NCBI GenBank assembly: GCA_937911045.1
Contig: CALEPX010000026.1
Span: 1-19,445, forward strand
Source of the DNA: an uncultured Fretibacterium sp.
Lineage (GTDB): Bacteria; Synergistota; Synergistia; Synergistales; Aminobacteriaceae
Length of the DNA stretch: 19,445 bases
Reading direction: 5' to 3'
Shown here: positions 6,115 through 14,588 of the stretch, piece by piece
Layout: each line of letters begins with the position of its first letter
Position numbering within the stretch: the first letter of the stretch is position 1
Position numbers and translations under genes: made by a program
The notes under the pieces: model-generated
The model's input: the letters and a program-made list of their open reading frames with translations, nothing else
Database searches by the model: none
What the model was told of the DNA's origin: nothing

Positions 6115-6151
6115 ATTTAGCGCACTAGCACTAGAGAGGAGGAAACCTAAA

Positions 6152-7162
6152 TTGACAAAACTTAGTCAGACAGCGATACGTCGGCTTATTTCCCTGCTTA
6201 TGCTGGCGGTCTTGGTATGTCTTTTCACTGCACTTGCTGGCTATGGTAAGGGCAATTTTTTCAGCTCGGCAAACCTGATCGAGATTGTTCGTGATGCTTC
6301 GATACCAGCTATTATCGGTGTTGGCGTAACTTTTCTTATTATAACGTCCGGGATTGACCTGTCAACTGGCAGCATGATGGCTCTGGTAGGCATGGTCATG
6401 GCGAATATATACGAGTATACAGAGTGGCCCTTCAAAGTAATGGTTCTGTTAGGTCTGCTAACCGGCTTAATCTGCGGACTGTTAAACGGCATTATCGTGG
6501 CGAAGCTGCATGTACCGGAATTTATCGGAACGCTTGCTACGATGAGCATATACAGGGCAATGACGTATATTACGGCTATACGCAACGAGAACGGTGTCAT
6601 AAAGAGTCAGGCTATGAATCATTCTCAGTACGTTTGGCTTGGCACTGGTATAGGCAAGTTTTATTATGTCATAATGGCTATGATTGCATTTATCGTAATA
6701 GGTCAGATTGTCTTGCGTTATACACGTTTCGGAACGAATTTGTATTCAGTAGGCGCAAATCGTAAGGCAGCTACGTTATCCGGTATCAACGTCGCAAAAA
6801 CCCGCATTATCGCATACATGATCACGGGCTTTGCTACGGCTGTAGGCGCGGTATTCACGACTGCGAGACTTCAGAGTGCTACTACAGCTATCGGTACTGA
6901 TTTCGAGTTTAGCCCCATTGCGGCAGCTGTTGTCGGTGGTGCAGCACTTTCCGGAGGTTCAGGCGATGTTATCGGCACGCTGATCGGAGCTTTATTCATG
7001 GCAACACTTGAGAACGGTGTACGCAAACTGGATATGAACACGTCATTCCAGTACATAATCAAAGGCATTATAATCATTGCAGTTGTCATATTTGATTCGA
7101 CCTACAAATCCCGAATGGAGCGAAAAGCCAGAGAACAAGGAGCAAAGGAGGGACTCGAATAA
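6152..7162 (+). CDS. ABC sugar importer permease, first subunit
   Basis: This is a 336-residue inner-membrane protein of the RbsC-like permease family (BPD_transp_2). It has eight to ten hydrophobic segments and the family hallmarks VGVTFLIITSGIDLSTGS (about residues 57-74), GTLATMSIYRA, and AAAVVGGAALSGGSGDVIGT near the C-terminus. The start is TTG, supported by GAGAGGAGGA ending nine bases before it. Its TAA overlaps the ATG of the ATPase by one base (TAATG), indicating translational coupling. A second, different permease follows the ATPase, so the channel is probably a heterodimer. Confidence 0.93.
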   Translation: MTKLSQTAIRRLISLLMLAVLVCLFTALAGYGKGNFFSSANLIEIVRDASIPAIIGVGVTFLIITSGIDLSTGSMMALVGMVMANIYEYTEWPFKVMVLLGLLTGLICGLLNGIIVAKLHVPEFIGTLATMSIYRAMTYITAIRNENGVIKSQAMNHSQYVWLGTGIGKFYYVIMAMIAFIVIGQIVLRYTRFGTNLYSVGANRKAATLSGINVAKTRIIAYMITGFATAVGAVFTTARLQSATTAIGTDFEFSPIAAAVVGGAALSGGSGDVIGTLIGALFMATLENGVRKLDMNTSFQYIIKGIIIIAVVIFDSTYKSRMERKAREQGAKEGLE

Positions 7163-8676
7163 TGGCTGGAAATACGATACTTGAAGCTAAGAATATTTAC
7201 AAGAGTTTTTCGGGCGTTCCGGTACTTCAGGACGTGCATTTTGAAGTAAAAGTTGGCGAAGTACACGCTCTGATGGGTGAAAACGGTGCAGGAAAGTCCA
7301 CGCTGATAAAAATCGTCACGGGAGTCTACTCGAAGGACGAAGGGCAAATATACTGGGAAGGCAAGCCTGTGGAGATTAATAATTATCAGGACTGCCAGAA
7401 GCTCGGTGTAGCTTGTATTTATCAAGAATTGTCGGTTATTCCGCCTTTGACGGTTGCACAGAATGTTTTCCTTGGGCGAGAGCCTCGTAATGGTCCGTTT
7501 ATCAATTACAGGAAAATGAACCAGATGACTCAGGAGCTTATCGATAAATACCAGTTCCCGCTTAAACCAACGACTATTGTTGATAACTTGGGCATCGGTC
7601 AGCGGCAATTAATCGAGATTTTGAAGGGCTTGTCGCAAAACTCGAAGCTGCTGATAATGGACGAACCTACAGCTTCACTATCCGGTAAAGAAGCCGAAAT
7701 GCTCTTTCACATAATCCGCACATTGCGCGAACAGAACGTGTCGATTATATATATATCGCATCGTCTTGAAGAAGTCTACATGCTATCTGACAGGCTGACG
7801 ATACTTCGTGACGGCAAGAATGCGGCGGTGCTTGAGAAAAATGAAATCATACCGGCTAAAGTCATTGAGACAATGATAGGCAAAGTAGTCGATGAATCTG
7901 CTGGTTCACGGAAAATGCTGCACTCAGACGACACTAGACCTGTACGTTTGGACGTGAAGAATCTTACGGACAAGACTGATCGATTCCGAAATATAAGCTT
8001 CCAAGTTCGCAGTGGCGAGATACTTGGCTTAGGCGGACTGATTGGTGCGGGACGTACTGAAGTTGTGCGTGCGATTTACGGCGTTGACAAGGCTGCGTCC
8101 GGCGAAGTTTATCTTGCTGACAAAAAGCTCGATCCGTCACCAAAATCCAGCATCAGAGAGGGCATAGGCTTTGTCCCTGAAGACAGGCGTAATCAGGGCT
8201 TTATACCGCTGTTGTCTACGACTTATAATATTGCGCTGACAAATTATGATATTGTGAAAATCAACGGTATCGCAATCTCAGACAGTGACGAGTTGGCGAT
8301 GAGCAAGCGTGCTATCGAAGCTATTGACATTCGTCCTTCAAATCCGGATAAGCAAGTCGGTGTCATGTCCGGCGGAAATCAGCAGAAAGTCGTTCTCGGC
8401 AAGTGGCTTATGAGAAATCTTAAGCTTTTAATCGTCGATGAACCAACTGCTGGCATAGATGTCGGTGCAAAGGACGAGATTTACTCGATCTTGGAGAGGC
8501 TGGCAAGTGAAGGTGTGGCTATTATCGTAGTCACGTCGGATTTGCAGGAATTGTTGCGTGTTTCTCACAGGATACTTGTCATGAGGAAAGGCAATATCGT
8601 AAAGGAGTTCAAAAACGTTGAAGTCACCCAATCCATGGTGTTAGCTGCTGGTCAGGGTGTTCAGGAGGAGAATTGA
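7162..8676 (+). CDS. Two-domain ABC ATPase of the sugar importer (RbsA/MglA type)
   Basis: This 504-residue protein carries two nucleotide-binding domains and energises the importer at the inner face of the membrane. Domain 1 has Walker A GENGAGKST at 39-47, a signature read as LGIGQRQ in place of the usual LSxGQQQ, and Walker B LLIMDEPTASL. Domain 2 has the usual degenerate Walker A of this class (GLIGAGRTE), a good signature MSGGNQQK and Walker B LLIVDEPTAGID. The pairing of one competent and one altered domain is normal for RbsA-like proteins. The start overlaps the previous stop and is preceded by GGAGGG. The gene also contains a GGAGGAG near its end that serves the next gene. Confidence 0.94.
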   Translation: MAGNTILEAKNIYKSFSGVPVLQDVHFEVKVGEVHALMGENGAGKSTLIKIVTGVYSKDEGQIYWEGKPVEINNYQDCQKLGVACIYQELSVIPPLTVAQNVFLGREPRNGPFINYRKMNQMTQELIDKYQFPLKPTTIVDNLGIGQRQLIEILKGLSQNSKLLIMDEPTASLSGKEAEMLFHIIRTLREQNVSIIYISHRLEEVYMLSDRLTILRDGKNAAVLEKNEIIPAKVIETMIGKVVDESAGSRKMLHSDDTRPVRLDVKNLTDKTDRFRNISFQVRSGEILGLGGLIGAGRTEVVRAIYGVDKAASGEVYLADKKLDPSPKSSIREGIGFVPEDRRNQGFIPLLSTTYNIALTNYDIVKINGIAISDSDELAMSKRAIEAIDIRPSNPDKQVGVMSGGNQQKVVLGKWLMRNLKLLIVDEPTAGIDVGAKDEIYSILERLASEGVAIIVVTSDLQELLRVSHRILVMRKGNIVKEFKNVEVTQSMVLAAGQGVQEEN

Positions 8677-8678
8677 AG

Positions 8679-9656
8679 ATGAAAAAGATAAACTGGAGCA
8701 CGTATTCTAAGCCCATAATTCTGGTGTGCTTTGTTCTGATTCTGTCGATCCTCAGACCCAAGGCTTTTCTGTCGCTGAACAATTTCAGCAATGTGTTGTG
8801 GTCCGTGTCAGTTATCGGCATCATGGTCAGTGGCACGATATTTGTTTTCCTGATGGGCGGCATTGACCTGTCGATTGCGACGTTGTGTGCTTTGACGGCT
8901 GTTGTAGTCGTGGAAGTTACGCATACAATGGGAGATACTGAGACGGCGGTGATTGCAGGTGTAATCGCGGCACTTTGTACAGGTGCGGTTGCTGGACTGA
9001 TTCACGGTTTGATCATAATGGCGTTTCACATTCCGGCGTTTCTTGTGACTTTCGCAACTCAGAGCATATTCTTAGGGCTTGCGATGGTCATGACGAACAA
9101 CAAGATCATAAGCTGTACTGTACCGGCTTTCACAGCGATTGGTGCCAAGAAAATTCTCGGGTTTCCAATGCCGGTATATTTCATGCTGATTATCGCGGTC
9201 ATAAGTTGGTTTGTTTTGCGCAAGACTGTGTTTGGGCGTTATGTTTATGCTGTAGGAGGCAATCCTGTAGCGTCTGAAATTTCGGGTATTAACGTGAAGC
9301 GAACGTCGATTATTTGCTATGTATTGTCCGGTCTCACGACTTCATTGGGCGGCATAGTTCTGGCGTCAATGACACAGCAGGCTTCTTCGTCTTTGGGAGC
9401 TGGCTACACTAACGATGTGATTACGGCTGGCGTTATTGGCGGCGTATCGTTGCTTGGAGGCGAAGGAACAGTTCCTGGAGCGATTTTCGGAGCTGTACTC
9501 ATGGGGCTGCTGAACAACGGTCTGAATCTTATGTCTGTGCCGTCTACACATGCCGGGCTAGTCAAGGGATTGGTGATAATCGTAGCGGTTGCTTTTGACG
9601 CAATGCAGCACGCGGATCAATCCAGAAAGAAAGTCAAGAAGGTCAAGAAAGCCTAG
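8679..9656 (+). CDS. ABC sugar importer permease, second subunit
   Basis: This is a 325-residue RbsC-like inner-membrane permease, paralogous to the one at 6152-7162 but clearly diverged. It carries VFLMGGIDLSIAT, FLVTFATQSIFLG, VYAVGGNPVASEISGINV and AGVIGGVSLLGGEGTVPGAIFGA, and a basic Lys-rich tail. I chose the ATG at 8679 because GGAGGAG (8664-8670) lies eight bases before it. The TTG at 8673, which overlaps the ATPase stop, is only two bases from that site. Together with the first permease it should form the translocation pore. Confidence 0.92.
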   Translation: MKKINWSTYSKPIILVCFVLILSILRPKAFLSLNNFSNVLWSVSVIGIMVSGTIFVFLMGGIDLSIATLCALTAVVVVEVTHTMGDTETAVIAGVIAALCTGAVAGLIHGLIIMAFHIPAFLVTFATQSIFLGLAMVMTNNKIISCTVPAFTAIGAKKILGFPMPVYFMLIIAVISWFVLRKTVFGRYVYAVGGNPVASEISGINVKRTSIICYVLSGLTTSLGGIVLASMTQQASSSLGAGYTNDVITAGVIGGVSLLGGEGTVPGAIFGAVLMGLLNNGLNLMSVPSTHAGLVKGLVIIVAVAFDAMQHADQSRKKVKKVKKA

Positions 9657-9687
9657 AGCTTAGATTATAATAACGGAGAGTGAAAAC

Positions 9688-10605
9688 ATGAAGAAAATTG
9701 ACGCACACTTGCATCTGGCGAAGGTACTTGCGGGTTATTGCAGGCGCGGAGAGCTTCGTGCTGTTGGTGGCGGAAAGGCTCAATGGGGCAGCGGTGAAGT
9801 TTTCCAGCTTTTGCCGACAACGGGTGAGTATGGGGACGAGAGTTTCACTGCTGAGCAGGCGTTGGCTATAATGGATCGTAACGATGTTGAGCGCGCTGTG
9901 TTAATGAACGGCAGCATGTACGGTCTTCAGAATATTTATCACGAGGAGCTTCTGGAGAAATATCCGGAGCGTTTCTGTCCGTCCTGTGAAGTAGATCCGT
10001 TCATGACGAATCACATGGAAATGCTGGAACGCTTCTTTGAGGAAAAGCACTTTCACTTGGCTAAGTTCGAAGTCAGTTCTGGCGGCGGATTGATGGGTTG
10101 TCATGATCCGTTTGATTTATCCGGCGAGCGCATGATGGAAATCTACAAGCTTGTTGAGAAAAACAGAGGCGTTGTTGCTCTGGACGTCGGCGATATTAAC
10201 ATGGAAAGTCACCAGACTGTTGCTTTGATGCGCATAGCTGACCGTTGCCCGGATTTGAAGCTGGTGATTTGTCATCTTCTTGCGCCAATGCGAACGAAGA
10301 AACGTGAATGGCTTGCGGAACTTCGCATATTAAGTCAGGCGAATGTCTGGTTTGATATTGCGGCAATGCCCAAGATCATGGCTCCGGACAAGTATCCGTA
10401 CACGGAAACGATTGAGTATTTATCCGAGGCAGCGCATATTGTCGGCACGAACAAGCTCATGTGGGGAACTGACGCGCCGTATGCAGCCACTCAGGACAGT
10501 TACGAGCATTTGACGGATTATATTCTGAAATCGGACGCGTTCACGCAATCGGAGCTTGAAGATATATATTATAACAATGCGAAGAGAGTTTATTTCCCCG
10601 AGTGA
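9688..10605 (+). CDS. Amidohydrolase-2 family metal hydrolase, possible sugar-acid lactonase
   Basis: This 305-residue TIM-barrel hydrolase belongs to the amidohydrolase-related family that includes L-fucono-, L-rhamnono- and pyrone-dicarboxylate lactonases and some decarboxylases. The expected metal and catalytic residues are visible: HxH at 7 and 9, H175, H196 (VICHLL) and D262 (MWGTDAP). There is no signal peptide, so it is cytoplasmic. CGGAGAG lies upstream of the ATG and the gap to the permease is 31 bases, placing it inside the operon. Its place between an importer and a dehydrogenase suggests it opens a lactone or cleaves an ester or amide of the imported compound. No aldose dehydrogenase that would form a lactone is present, so the true reaction is open. 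Confidence 0.8.
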   Translation: MKKIDAHLHLAKVLAGYCRRGELRAVGGGKAQWGSGEVFQLLPTTGEYGDESFTAEQALAIMDRNDVERAVLMNGSMYGLQNIYHEELLEKYPERFCPSCEVDPFMTNHMEMLERFFEEKHFHLAKFEVSSGGGLMGCHDPFDLSGERMMEIYKLVEKNRGVVALDVGDINMESHQTVALMRIADRCPDLKLVICHLLAPMRTKKREWLAELRILSQANVWFDIAAMPKIMAPDKYPYTETIEYLSEAAHIVGTNKLMWGTDAPYAATQDSYEHLTDYILKSDAFTQSELEDIYYNNAKRVYFPE

Positions 10606-10636
10606 AATAATTTAATCTGGAAGGAGCAAGCAACAC

Positions 10637-11626
10637 ATGAAAAAAATCGTGAATTTATACGGATTGCCATCTGAGATTGTCACTGCCCAGAACAAACGTG
10701 CAGCAGATTACGCAGCTGCCAAGGGTCTGGAATACGTGTGGGTGCCTATGGATCCGTTCACTAATGAGAAAGCGATTGCAGCTCTGAAGGGTGCGGACGC
10801 TGGAATAATTGACGTTGAGCCGTATAATCGTGAAATTTTCCGGGAGATCAACGATACGGTGAAAATACTTGTGCGTTACGGTGTTGGCTTTGACGCTGTG
10901 AATTTGAAAGACGCTACTGAGGCAGGCATTGCTATATCCAGGACGACGGCTGCAAATGCACAGGCAGTTGCTGAAATGGCACTCACGATGATTATGGGAG
11001 CGAAACGCTTCATGTATCACAATCGTGAACTCGTTAATTCCGGCAAATGGCAGAGGCTGATTGGCTCAGAGATGTTCGGTAAGACGCTCGGAATACTTGG
11101 CTTCGGTGCTATTGGCAGCAGGGTTGCGAAGTTGTTCTCTGGATTTGACTGCGAAGTTCTTGTGTATGATCCGTTTTTGCCGGCAGATGTGGCGAAGACA
11201 GCGAATGTCAAGTTAGTCGGACTGGATGAGCTGTTCCGTGAATCTGACGCAATCACAGTACACGTGCCATACACGAAAGAAAATCATCACATTGTTAATG
11301 CTGAGCGTATCGCCATGATGAAGGAAACTGCTGTAATAGTCTGCACAGCTCGTGGAAATCTTGTTGACGAGGAAGCACTTGCAGCAGCACTCAGAGAACA
11401 CAGAATACTCGGAGCCGGTTTGGACGTTTTCGCTCAAGAGCCATTGCCGCTTAATTCGCCGCTAATCGGTTTGGATAATATTATTCTTTCGCCGCACAAT
11501 TCCGCACAGACACGTGAAGCTCTCTGGAACATGTACGCGAAAGCAATAGATTTAGCAGCAGCTTATCTGAACGGTGAGGATCTTGGCAGAGATTTGCTTA
11601 ATCCGGATCTAAAGCAGAAGGGATAG
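10637..11626 (+). CDS. D-isomer-specific 2-hydroxyacid dehydrogenase
   Basis: This 329-residue cytoplasmic NAD-dependent dehydrogenase belongs to the D-3-phosphoglycerate dehydrogenase/C-terminal binding protein family. The Rossmann loop GFGAIG is at 155-160, and an acidic residue follows the next strand (D178 in VYDPF), favouring NAD over NADP. The catalytic trio is present: R239 in TARGNLVDE, E268 in AQEP and H287 in LSPHNSAQT. There is no regulatory ACT domain, so it is not a dedicated serine-biosynthesis enzyme. In this operon it likely interconverts a 2-keto and a 2-hydroxy sugar acid. GGAAGGAG lies upstream, 31 bases separate it from the amidohydrolase, and only four bases from the kinase. 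Confidence 0.87.
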   Translation: MKKIVNLYGLPSEIVTAQNKRAADYAAAKGLEYVWVPMDPFTNEKAIAALKGADAGIIDVEPYNREIFREINDTVKILVRYGVGFDAVNLKDATEAGIAISRTTAANAQAVAEMALTMIMGAKRFMYHNRELVNSGKWQRLIGSEMFGKTLGILGFGAIGSRVAKLFSGFDCEVLVYDPFLPADVAKTANVKLVGLDELFRESDAITVHVPYTKENHHIVNAERIAMMKETAVIVCTARGNLVDEEALAAALREHRILGAGLDVFAQEPLPLNSPLIGLDNIILSPHNSAQTREALWNMYAKAIDLAAAYLNGEDLGRDLLNPDLKQKG

Positions 11627-11630
11627 GCGC

Positions 11631-13166
11631 ATGAGATATTATATCGGCTTGGATAACGGCGGGACTGCTACTAAGGCTGCCATATTCGACAGTCAAGGGC
11701 ATCAGTTGGGGAGTTGTAGTATGGCTACGGCTTCTCTGACTTTGCGCCCGGAGTTTGTTGAGCGTGACATGGATGAAATGTGGCAGGCGAACTGTGCTGT
11801 TGTTAAGGGAGTACTGGATAAGACCGGTATTAATCCCAAAGATGTTGCCGGGCTTGGAATTTCCGGTCACGGCAAGGGGCTGTATCTCTGGGGAAAGAAT
11901 AATCGTCCTGTACGAAACGGCATAATTTCCACGGATAATCGAGCGTATCGCTATGTTGATAAGTGGAAGTCCGACGGCACTGAAGAAAAAGTTTTCGAGC
12001 TGTCCTGCCAGCATATAATGAGTTGTCAACCTGTAGCTTTGTTGGCTTGGCTCAAGGATAACGAACCTGAGAATTACGCGAATATAAAATACGTGTTCGA
12101 GTGCAAAGATTACGTGCGTTTCATGCTGACCGGAGAAGCTAGAGCTGAAGTCACTGATTATTCGGGCGCGAACCTGATGAATCTTCATACTCGCGAATTT
12201 GACAGGAATTTACTGGAGCTGTTCGGTATTCCGGAAGTGTTTGGTGCATTGCCGCCGCTGGTACGAGCTGATGAGATAGCCGGTCATGTCACGAAAGAAG
12301 CTGCGGAAAAATGCGGTCTAATCGAAGGTACACCGGTAGTTGGCGGATTTTTTGATATTAACGCTTGTGCAGTAGGTTCTGGAGTAAACGATCCGGATTT
12401 GATCTGCATGATTGCTGGAACATGGTCAATCAACGAGTATATTCGCAAATCTCCAGTACTTGACGGCAAAGTTCTCATGAATTCGCTGTTCTGGCGACCG
12501 GAGTATTACCTGATTGAGGAATCAAGCCCGACATCTGCAGGCAATAACGAATGGTTCATAAATCGTTTATTACCCGAGGCAAAGCAGGCTGCAACGGATA
12601 GTGGCAAGAGCATTTATGACGTGGTCAACGCATGGGTCGAGGAAATTGACGCTGAGCAGTTTGTGCCAGTATTTCTGCCGTTTCTTATGGCTTCCAATGT
12701 GCATCAGAACGCTAAGGCTGCATTTGTCGGTCTGAACGTATCACACACTCGCAAGCACTTGGCAAGGAGCATTTACGAGGGCATAACGTTCAGTCACAGG
12801 TATCATCTTGAGAAGCTTCTGGCAACTCGCGATACGCCTCCGAGGGCGATACGTTTATCCGGCGGTGCAGCACGTTCAGCAGTCTGGACTCAGATGTTTG
12901 CGGATATTATGCAGCTGCCTGTTGAGACTGTTGTTGCTCAGGAAGTTGGCGCACTGGGATGTGCTATTGCAGCAGCTAAAGCCGTTGGTGAATATTCTTC
13001 GTTGGACGCGGCGATTCAGAACATGACTGAAATCCGTGAAGCTGTCATGCCGAACAAGTCACTGGCTGAACAGTATGACAGGAAATATAGCTTGTACCTG
13101 CAAGTTATTGAGTGTCTGGATAGCTTGTGGGATAAGATGCAAAATCTGGTAGAAATTTCGAAATAG
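11631..13166 (+). CDS. FGGY-family sugar kinase, most like L-xylulose kinase
   Basis: This 511-residue carbohydrate kinase has two actin-like ATPase domains. The phosphate-1 motif GLDNGGTATKAAIFD begins at residue 6. GISGHGKGLYLW, the catalytic-aspartate segment GGFFDINACAVGSG, the AGTWSINEY motif and the C-terminal LSGGAARSAVW follow in order. From memory the closest well-known relative is E. coli LyxK, which phosphorylates L-xylulose; long shared stretches such as SPTSAGNNEWF and the EGITFSHRYHL helix support this. It acts in the cytosol on the imported sugar or its product. It is the last gene of the operon and a strong terminator follows. An epimerase or aldolase to complete a pentose route is not in the window. 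Confidence 0.88.
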   Translation: MRYYIGLDNGGTATKAAIFDSQGHQLGSCSMATASLTLRPEFVERDMDEMWQANCAVVKGVLDKTGINPKDVAGLGISGHGKGLYLWGKNNRPVRNGIISTDNRAYRYVDKWKSDGTEEKVFELSCQHIMSCQPVALLAWLKDNEPENYANIKYVFECKDYVRFMLTGEARAEVTDYSGANLMNLHTREFDRNLLELFGIPEVFGALPPLVRADEIAGHVTKEAAEKCGLIEGTPVVGGFFDINACAVGSGVNDPDLICMIAGTWSINEYIRKSPVLDGKVLMNSLFWRPEYYLIEESSPTSAGNNEWFINRLLPEAKQAATDSGKSIYDVVNAWVEEIDAEQFVPVFLPFLMASNVHQNAKAAFVGLNVSHTRKHLARSIYEGITFSHRYHLEKLLATRDTPPRAIRLSGGAARSAVWTQMFADIMQLPVETVVAQEVGALGCAIAAAKAVGEYSSLDAAIQNMTEIREAVMPNKSLAEQYDRKYSLYLQVIECLDSLWDKMQNLVEISK

Positions 13167-13184
13167 AAGCAAAGTAATCGTCGA

Positions 13185-13228
13185 GGGGCTGAGTCGATAT
13201 GAATTACGATGATAAAGCCCCTTTTTTG
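13185..13228 (+). terminator. Intrinsic terminator of the sugar operon
   Basis: GGGGCT (13185-13190) pairs with AGCCCC (13216-13221), followed by six T residues. Part of the 25-base interior can pair too (TCG with CGA). It begins 18 bases after the kinase stop codon and closes the operon that starts near 4737. Confidence 0.85.
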
Positions 13229-13266
13229 TTGAAAGTTGTAAACAGGTTAGAATCAGGAGATAGAAA

Positions 13267-14580
13267 ATGTCAGGGAAAATGTCTTGGATATGGTCAGCTC
13301 TAATGCCTCACCCACCGGTTCTGATCCCAGAAGTCGGACGTGGCAGGGAAAATGAAGCAATCAAAACACTCAACGGTCTAGCGGAATTAACACGAAATCT
13401 CAGCAAGCCGGATTTGATTTTGCTGCTTTCACCTCATCAGGCGTATTTCCCCGGAGCTTTGTGCGTGAATACCGGGGAGTTTTATCACGGTTCTTTTGCG
13501 ATGTTTGGAGCAGACGTGAGTATAAATGCAAATTCGTCGAGTGAGAATGCGAAAATATTGTGCGATTATCTGGGCAATTCGGGCGTGAAGATTTTCGCTG
13601 CGTCAAGTTCGGACATAACGCGAGATCAAGGCAGCATGGTGCCGTTATATTTCCTGAGGCAAGCTTGGGGAGATTTACCGGAGATAATCATAGCGTCACC
13701 GATTGGCTTAACTCCGGAGAAAGCTTTTGCAATGGGACAGGCTCTCGCAAATTTCCAGAGTGAGAAAACTTGGGCGTTACTGGCGAGCGGCGATTTATCA
13801 CACAGATTGACACCAGACGCTCCGGCAGGCTACGAACCAGAATATGCCGCGAAATTCGAAAGTGCTGTTGAAGAAGCGTTGAGAAATAATTCCCCGGAAT
13901 GTATTTACGCACTCGATGCGAAAACTCTTGATAGAGCTGGCGAATGTGGATTGCGTTCGGTTATGACGATGCTAGGACTTTCGGCTGGAAATGAGATCAG
14001 AATATTCTCGCATGAATTTCCATTCGGAGTAGGATATTGCACAGCGTTGAGTGAATTTCCACGGGAAACTGCTCCTGTGAAACTTGCGCGTGAAACTGTG
14101 AGGCGATTGCTCGAAAATTTGCCCTTACCCGAAACTGGCGGCGAAATCGCAAATTCTGAGTTATGGCATGAACGTAAAGCCTGCTTCGTGTCGATTAAGA
14201 CTAAATCCGGAGAATTGCGCGGCTGTATTGGCACGTTAGCACCGGTTCAGAAAACGCTTGATCTGGAAATAATCGCGAATGCTGTATCAGCCTCAACACG
14301 TGACCCAAGATTCCCGGCAATGACGCGCGACGAACTTGACGGTGTTGTAATCTCAGTAGATGTTCTGTCTGAGCCTGAATTAATCGAGAATATTTCACAA
14401 CTCAATCCGAAAGAATTCGGCGTGATAATTTCCAAAGGTTACAGACGAGGCGTGTTGCTTCCTGATCTTGAAGGCGTTGATTCGGTCGAACGTCAACTTG
14501 AAATCGCAGCGATGAAAGCAGGCATACGTGATCTTGACGGCGCGATTATCGAGCGATTCACTGTTACGCGCTATAAATAA
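13267..14580 (+). CDS. Fused MEMO1-like and AMMECR1-like protein of the AmmeMemoRadiSam system
   Basis: This 437-residue protein joins two conserved domains usually encoded separately (AmrB and AmrA). Residues about 8-262 are the MEMO domain, related to class III extradiol dioxygenases (LigB fold). Conserved histidines include H15 (LMPHPP), H57 (LLSPHQAY) and H179 (SGDLSHRL), likely metal ligands. Residues about 270-437 are the AMMECR1 domain with the hallmark LRGCIG at 317-322, followed by DPRFP and ISVDVLSEP. Both human homologues are linked to disease or cell motility, but the bacterial reaction is not known to me. AGGAGA lies before the ATG. Eight bases after its stop the radical SAM partner begins. 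It is probably cytoplasmic, with no signal peptide or membrane segment. Confidence 0.9.
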   Translation: MSGKMSWIWSALMPHPPVLIPEVGRGRENEAIKTLNGLAELTRNLSKPDLILLLSPHQAYFPGALCVNTGEFYHGSFAMFGADVSINANSSSENAKILCDYLGNSGVKIFAASSSDITRDQGSMVPLYFLRQAWGDLPEIIIASPIGLTPEKAFAMGQALANFQSEKTWALLASGDLSHRLTPDAPAGYEPEYAAKFESAVEEALRNNSPECIYALDAKTLDRAGECGLRSVMTMLGLSAGNEIRIFSHEFPFGVGYCTALSEFPRETAPVKLARETVRRLLENLPLPETGGEIANSELWHERKACFVSIKTKSGELRGCIGTLAPVQKTLDLEIIANAVSASTRDPRFPAMTRDELDGVVISVDVLSEPELIENISQLNPKEFGVIISKGYRRGVLLPDLEGVDSVERQLEIAAMKAGIRDLDGAIIERFTVTRYK

Positions 14581-14588
14581 TAATTATC

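Noticed and set aside
7102..7608. 168-codon minus-strand frame opposite the ATPase
   Set aside because: Antisense shadow of a certain ABC ATPase gene.
11598..12188. 196-codon minus-strand frame opposite the FGGY kinase
   Set aside because: Antisense shadow; the kinase motifs are on the plus strand.
13229..13253. TTGAAA and TAGAAT as a promoter for the MEMO-AMMECR1 gene
   Set aside because: Spacing is 13 bases. The -10-like box may be used, but no -35 at 16-18 bases is convincing, so it was not listed.
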